From contig JAGMWU010000130.1 in assembly GCA_018697195.1 (NCBI GenBank), forward strand, positions 1 through 64,000: a stretch of DNA of 64,000 bases, in the 5' to 3' direction. Shown piece by piece: positions 61,601-64,000 of the stretch. Below the pieces are notes generated by a model that made no database searches, was not told where the DNA came from, and worked only from the letters and a program-made list of their open reading frames with translations. A program made the translations under genes and the position numbers. Positions within the stretch are counted from its first letter, which is position 1; each line of letters starts with the position of its first letter. This stretch comes from Certhia americana. Taxonomy: Eukaryota; Chordata; Aves; Passeriformes; Certhiidae.

Positions 61601-63805
61601 GTTGGTTGTGCCAAGGAGAATACAAACTAAGGATTTGCAAGTGTTTGGGGTGGAAGAGATTCTCTGAATGACAGGTTTTGGCTGAGGAAATGGAACCCTC
61701 AGTGCAGTAATGCTACTGAAAACTTTAGAGAGCATAGTTGCCCTCACAACTGAGACTATGTGCCAGTTCTGCCATTACCCATTTCCACTAATTATTTCTG
61801 TGCCAAGACTCCAAGGAGAAGAGGGTGGCTGCTGATTTAAATTTCCTCTTGTATTCACCAGGAATATAGAGCAAATGAAACCATATTCTTAAACTTGGAT
61901 TCACTGTAAGACATAGGGGGGAAAAAGAAGGAGGTACCCTGGAGAAAATGTGCTGAACCAAGGATTGAATGCTGTCAGATCTCCCTGTTGCCTCCATTAA
62001 AGTTAATTAAGTAATGATGTGCTTAGCAGTTGTTACTAATCACTTTACTGCAATGTCTGCAAAGGGGACCTTAAGATGCCTTTGATCATGAATTAACACT
62101 TGGAATTTTTGGAGCACTTTTTAATCAACTGTACCTTTTGGGGCAGTAGCTCTTGAGAGTTCACACATTTTTTCCTACTGCCCGGTAAGCACTTGGAACA
62201 TGCATTTTTTTTCCCCTTTACTAAAGTAAGGAAAGTAGTAAGAAAATATAAGTAGAATATAAGTTCTGATCTAGTGTGTAACATGTTTTGAGAGGGGTTT
62301 TTTGATTCTTCTGCAGCCTTGTGCAGAGTCAGTGCCTTATGAAGAGGCTTTAGCCAATCGCAGAGTTCTCCTGAGTTCTACAGAAAGCAGGGAAGGACTT
62401 GCACAACAGGTATTGTAGTATACATTGTACCAACATAACATCTGGTAGTGTATTTTGGGAAGGTAAACTTGTATCAAAGTCTCCACATTTGTGTCTGTGG
62501 TCATTTCTAGGTATATATGAGTATGCTGAAGTTTAAAATTACACTGTAGATATCTTGTAGAGTTTTGAAAGTAAAACCCTGGTCAGGCTGGGTTATCTGC
62601 AGTATGCACATGTAGATAGATACAGGAGCCAGGATTATGCCATTGATATCTTCATTTGGAAATATAAGAAGTCAGGTAGTCTTTAATAATTAAAATAAAT
62701 GCAAAATAAAGACAGAAATAAGGCATACTGAAGGATTATTTTTTACATTGTGTACTGATTGGGGTCCTCTTTTGGACTATGCAGGAATTATTAACACTGG
62801 TTAGGAGCAGTCATTTTTCTTTTCAGTTCGAAACTCTGATCTATTACTCTTATCTTCCAGTATGCATATATATATATATATATATACATAACTTTTTCCT
62901 GGGAAGTGAAGCAGGGTGGGTAACACGGTATTTAAAAGGCCTACAGAGTTTATCCATTGCTTCATATGAATGAGAATAGCTAATTAATACTGGCATTACC
63001 TTGTGTACTCGGCCTGTGCTTCACTCATTGTTATTGAACAGTTACAGAAACAAATACTTGGGTGGTTTTTTGTTTTTTTTTTTTTTTTTTTAGTTGCCAA
63101 TATTTTAAGTATATTAGTAGGAGTGAAACTAATTTCAGCAGAAATGAGCAGTGATTAGATGTGTTCTGTTCCAAAGTTATTTTCTTTCCTGTACAAAGTG
63201 GGCGAGTCTGTCTGTGTGAGGTGGGACAGCTGGGAGAGGACAGTTTATCTTTGTAGTGTGGAAAAAGGTAGTGATAGTGCCAGGTGCATATCTTTCAAGT
63301 TTTTATAAAATTCTTCCCTTTGGTTTTTCGCCTAGTACAGTGTTGCCAGTTTTATGAGCTGTGCATGTATCTAACTAATTAAATAATTGGCCATTTTTGA
63401 CTAAGAGCCACAGCTAAACACACAGCTCAAAACAGTGGTTGTTTACCTGCTGCACTTTGTTAGCTCACTTATGTAATGTTTTAAAATAATACTGTCCTTA
63501 AACATTTCCTGTGTGTGGGTTTTTTCCTCCCTGGGTTCAATAACCTGGACTGTAAACTTTCCCTTCTAAAGGTCCAGCAAAGTTTGGAGAAAATTGCAAA
63601 ACTTGAACAAGAAAAAGAACACTGGATGTTGGAGGCCCAGCTAGCTAAAATAAAGCTAGAGAAAGAAAACCAAAAACTGAAGAACTCTCTGAGTGGACAT
63701 TTAACTGAAACTATCCAGGAGCATTCAGTTTTGCCAAATATAGCAGAACAAAAGAAGGAAACCACAGAAAAGAGTCGGAGAGAACCTATTAAGAGCACCA
63801 GTCTG
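41278..63805 (+). CDS. PPP1R21: PPP1R21, FERRY-complex subunit with KLRAQ domain (17 exons, 3' part beyond window)
   Basis: Seventeen exons (41278-41334, 44004-44072, 44470-44616, 46381-46482, 47152-47316, 47417-47475, 49877-49971, 52228-52280, 54268-54417, 57519-57620, 57696-57784, 58709-58845, 59479-59571, 60897-61024, 61399-61551, 62317-62409, 63572-63805) join to 1,926 nt, 642 codons, all in phase with GT-AG introns. The start MAAAELQGKYQKLAQEYSK and the KLRAQ tetrad-plus-K across the first junction (residues 19-23) identify the family. Residues 1 to about 215 are coiled-coil (KLRAQ domain). From about 250 the protein enters the large TTKRSYEDQ-type region, with motifs such as LRDLAGQAVAFVQELV and FSQYLHENASYVRPLEEGM. 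About 570-610 is again a coiled coil. The human protein is about 780 residues, so some 140 are missing at the right edge. In mammals it is the FERRY subunit Fy-2, on Rab5 early endosomes, linking them to mRNAs and ribosomes; the old name reflects a reported PP1 association. I saw no clear RVxF motif in this part. Confidence 0.96.
41335..44003 (+). other. PPP1R21: PPP1R21 intron 1 (2.7 kb)
   Basis: The first 220 bp are the tail of the CpG island. No supported exon, RNA or transposon was seen in the rest; ORFs around 42416-42824 are treated as chance. Confidence 0.6.
44004..44072 (+). CDS. PPP1R21: PPP1R21 exon 2
   Basis: 69 nt, residues 20-42, LRAQNQVLKKGVVDEQANSA and SLK. With the final Lys of exon 1 it forms the name-giving KLRAQ motif. 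Acceptor TTTTTCAG, donor AAG/GTAATC. Confidence 0.95.
44073..44469 (+). other. PPP1R21: PPP1R21 intron 2 (397 bp)
   Basis: AT-rich and ends in a 13-nt T run before the AATCAG acceptor. Nothing else seen. Confidence 0.7.
44470..44616 (+). CDS. PPP1R21: PPP1R21 exon 3
   Basis: 147 nt, residues 43-91, a heptad-rich coiled coil (LRKLQQEMDSLTFRNQQLAK, then RVELLQDELALSETRGKKSK). Donor AAG/GTACGT. Confidence 0.95.
44617..46380 (+). other. PPP1R21: PPP1R21 intron 3 (1.8 kb)
   Basis: No supported feature; bounded by GTACGT and TCTTTTAG. Confidence 0.65.
46381..46482 (+). CDS. PPP1R21: PPP1R21 exon 4
   Basis: 102 nt, residues 92-125, from KSVESSSQLSQEQKSVF to NERLHIL. The Ser-rich start breaks the coiled coil, which resumes at DLQKKIEENERL. 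Donor CTT/GTGAGT. Confidence 0.95.
46483..47151 (+). other. PPP1R21: PPP1R21 intron 4 (669 bp)
   Basis: No supported feature; acceptor TTCCTGTAG. Confidence 0.65.
47152..47316 (+). CDS. PPP1R21: PPP1R21 exon 5
   Basis: 165 nt, residues 126-180, FFEADEQHKRLEAELRSRLE continuing through KYTDTIEKLQNDKAKLE: long charged helix, the core of the N-terminal coiled coil. Donor GAA/GTAAGG. Confidence 0.95.
47417..47475 (+). CDS. PPP1R21: PPP1R21 exon 6
   Basis: 59 nt, residues 181-199 plus two bases of Cys200, IKSQTLEREAKDCRLRTEE. It follows a 100-bp intron (47317-47416) whose acceptor ATAAAG has an unusual A-rich approach. Donor TG/GTAAGT. Confidence 0.92.
47476..49876 (+). other. PPP1R21: PPP1R21 intron 6 (2.4 kb)
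   Basis: Contains a TG repeat (about 49831-49848) close to the acceptor ATTTAG. No exon or transposon recognised. Confidence 0.65.
49877..49971 (+). CDS. PPP1R21: PPP1R21 exon 7
   Basis: 95 nt, completes Cys200 and codes 201-231 (QQQLKNLQAALGSRLEESLC, then IINEKVPFNDT) plus one base. IINEKVPFNDT is strongly conserved in the family. Donor AA/GTACGT. Confidence 0.94.
49972..52227 (+). other. PPP1R21: PPP1R21 intron 7 (2.3 kb)
   Basis: No supported feature; acceptor GTCCTACAG. Confidence 0.65.
52228..52280 (+). CDS. PPP1R21: PPP1R21 exon 8
   Basis: 53 nt, completes Arg232 and codes SARYNALNVPLHNRRNQ (233-249), a conserved linker between the coiled coil and the central region. Donor CAG/GTAAGT. 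Confidence 0.93.
52281..54267 (+). other. PPP1R21: PPP1R21 intron 8 (2.0 kb)
   Basis: No supported feature; acceptor TCTTTACAG. Confidence 0.65.
54268..54417 (+). CDS. PPP1R21: PPP1R21 exon 9
   Basis: 150 nt, residues 250-299, LKLRDLAGQAVAFVQELVTA through FHTYTEQKVQIFPIDSA to SPLNQK. Start of the large helical central region. Donor AAG/GTAAAG. Confidence 0.95.
54418..57518 (+). other. PPP1R21: PPP1R21 intron 9 (3.1 kb)
   Basis: The largest PPP1R21 intron in the window. It holds a double poly-T block (55607-55677) and a further T-rich patch at about 56100-56138. The protein-like reads through these are artefacts of the homopolymers. Confidence 0.65.
55607..55677. repeat. Double poly-T block split by a G-rich spacer
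   Basis: Thirty T (55607-55636), then GGGGTGGGTTTTG, then 28 T (55650-55677). Assembly length here is likely uncertain. Confidence 0.85.
57519..57620 (+). CDS. PPP1R21: PPP1R21 exon 10
   Basis: 102 nt, residues 300-333, FSQYLHENASYVRPLEEGML then HLFESITEDTVTVL, essentially invariant in vertebrates as far as I recall. The donor CTG/GTAAGA opens a 75-bp intron with no stop in the gene's frame. Confidence 0.95.
57621..57695 (+). other. PPP1R21: PPP1R21 intron 10 (75 bp, stop-free, in frame)
   Basis: GTAAGA...TTTCAG, near the lower size limit of vertebrate introns. Its length is a multiple of three and it has no stop in the reading frame, so retention would insert 25 residues (VRFPPFSTQK through VVFSFQ) without truncation. 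Confidence 0.85.
57696..57784 (+). CDS. PPP1R21: PPP1R21 exon 11
   Basis: 89 nt, residues 334-362 plus two bases of Ser363, ETTVKLKAFSEHLASYLGF then LRKILPYQLK. Donor AAAAAG/GTACCT. Confidence 0.95.
57785..58708 (+). other. PPP1R21: PPP1R21 intron 11 (924 bp)
   Basis: No supported feature; reading on from exon 11 gives a chance ORF to 58097. Acceptor ATTCCTAG. Confidence 0.65.
58709..58845 (+). CDS. PPP1R21: PPP1R21 exon 12
   Basis: 137 nt, completes Ser363 and codes 364-408 (LEEECESSLCTAGLRARNME, then AVFEKLHTYISLLALP) plus one base of Ser409. Donor CCAA/GTAAGT. Confidence 0.95.
58846..59478 (+). other. PPP1R21: PPP1R21 intron 12 (633 bp)
   Basis: No supported feature; acceptor CTCTTGTAG. 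Confidence 0.65.
59479..59571 (+). CDS. PPP1R21: PPP1R21 exon 13
   Basis: 93 nt, completes Ser409 and codes 410-439 (TRPEGLLRTNYNFVFTNIAA then SLHGFHDILK) plus one base of Asp440. Donor AAAG/GTGAGA. Confidence 0.95.
59572..60896 (+). other. PPP1R21: PPP1R21 intron 13 (1.3 kb)
   Basis: No supported feature; acceptor ATTTTCCAG. Confidence 0.65.
60897..61024 (+). CDS. PPP1R21: PPP1R21 exon 14
   Basis: 128 nt, completes Asp440 and codes 441-482, ISKHYSQKAALEQEVPTATQ then KLITTNDCILSSVAALTNGM and GK. Donor AAG/GTAATG. Confidence 0.95.
61025..61398 (+). other. PPP1R21: PPP1R21 intron 14 (374 bp)
   Basis: No supported feature; acceptor TGTGTCTAG. Confidence 0.65.
61399..61551 (+). CDS. PPP1R21: PPP1R21 exon 15
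   Basis: 153 nt, residues 483-533, MASFFSNNLDHFTSSLSYGP through EFISPLSAECMLQYKKKAAA. The Met at its start is internal, not an initiator. The donor AAG/GTTTGT is the weakest in the gene. Confidence 0.94.
61552..62316 (+). other. PPP1R21: PPP1R21 intron 15 (765 bp)
   Basis: No supported feature; acceptor TTCTGCAG. Confidence 0.65.
62317..62409 (+). CDS. PPP1R21: PPP1R21 exon 16
   Basis: 93 nt, residues 534-564, PCAESVPYEEALANRRVLLS then STESREGLAQQ. Donor CAG/GTATTG. Confidence 0.95.
62410..63571 (+). other. PPP1R21: PPP1R21 intron 16 (1.2 kb)
   Basis: Contains a TA microsatellite (about 62865-62886) and poly-T (about 63074-63092). No supported exon. Confidence 0.65.
63572..63805 (+). CDS. 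PPP1R21: PPP1R21 exon 17 (last exon in window)
   Basis: 234 nt, residues 565-642. VQQSLEKIAKLEQEKEHWML and EAQLAKIKLEKENQKLKNSL form a conserved coiled coil; the rest is a poorly conserved polar linker ending EPIKSTSL before donor CTG/GTAAGT. The acceptor is CTAAAG, with a second in-frame AG six bases later. Confidence 0.93.
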
Positions 63806-64000
63806 GTAAGTGACCTTTCCCTTCAGGAGAAAAATCTACTTTCTTTAGTCGCAGTGCTGTTTGATCAGTGGAACACAAAAAATGAAAGCCTTTTGACTGT
63901 ATTGAAAAGCATTCACTCTTGGGGTCCTTGTATTTGCAAAGCTGCTTGCAAATTCTTTCTGCAGAGTTTGGCACTTTTTGGATTTTGAGACTTTGTTCGC
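63806..64000 (+). other. PPP1R21: PPP1R21 intron 17 (cut by window edge)
   Basis: Starts GTAAGT; the next exon is outside the window. The open frame through it is chance read-through. Confidence 0.8.

Noticed and set aside
1..64000. CRISPR arrays, operons, tRNA or rRNA genes, prophage or other mobile defence systems
   Set aside because: No regular repeat-spacer array, cloverleaf with A/B boxes or prokaryotic gene packing was seen; the exon-intron structure and repeats are vertebrate.

Overview
This is a stretch of vertebrate chromosome, almost certainly from a bird. It holds two protein-coding genes on the + strand with long introns, two GC-rich CpG-island promoters, and little interspersed repeat. 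The repeats that can be recognised are minus-strand CR1 LINE tails (the dominant avian retrotransposon) and one probable solo endogenous-retrovirus LTR. The introns are compact and the sequence carries many poly-T and TA/TG microsatellites. Nothing prokaryotic, and no CRISPR, operon or tRNA gene, was seen.

Region 1 (about 1-31,500) is FOXN2, a forkhead transcription factor. A CpG island at about 1,520-2,620 carries a non-coding first exon ending at a GT donor after position 1841. The coding sequence starts at 13,020 in exon 2 and runs over five coding exons (13020-13556, 19894-20018, 23644-23708, 26604-26672, 27699-28207). Together these give 1,305 nt, or 434 residues, with consistent splice phases. 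A long AT-rich 3' UTR follows and most likely ends at the AATAAA at 31,470.

Region 2 (about 31,500-40,560) is intergenic. It contains microsatellites, a few regulatory-motif candidates and, at its end, a CR1 fragment.

Region 3 (about 40,560 to the right edge) is PPP1R21 (the KLRAQ / TTKRSYEDQ protein, a subunit of the endosomal FERRY complex). Its CpG-island promoter holds a perfect RFX X-box, a CACGTG (CLEAR/USF-like) element, three YY1-type CCGCCATCTT sites and an ETS site. Seventeen coding exons were mapped (41,278-63,805; 1,926 nt, 642 codons, every junction in phase). The remaining C-terminal part, roughly 140 residues by comparison with the human protein as I recall it, lies beyond the window.

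The FOXN2-PPP1R21 order and orientation match the human 2p16.3 neighbourhood, so this is conserved synteny of two independent genes, not a functional cassette. I found no new biological system. The most interesting signals are fine-scale: a chained stop/start (ATGA) uORF arrangement in the FOXN2 leader, a perfect 33-bp inverted repeat upstream of FOXN2, a 75-nt stop-free and in-frame PPP1R21 intron, a CAGTAG tandem acceptor in FOXN2, and the PPP1R21 promoter grammar.
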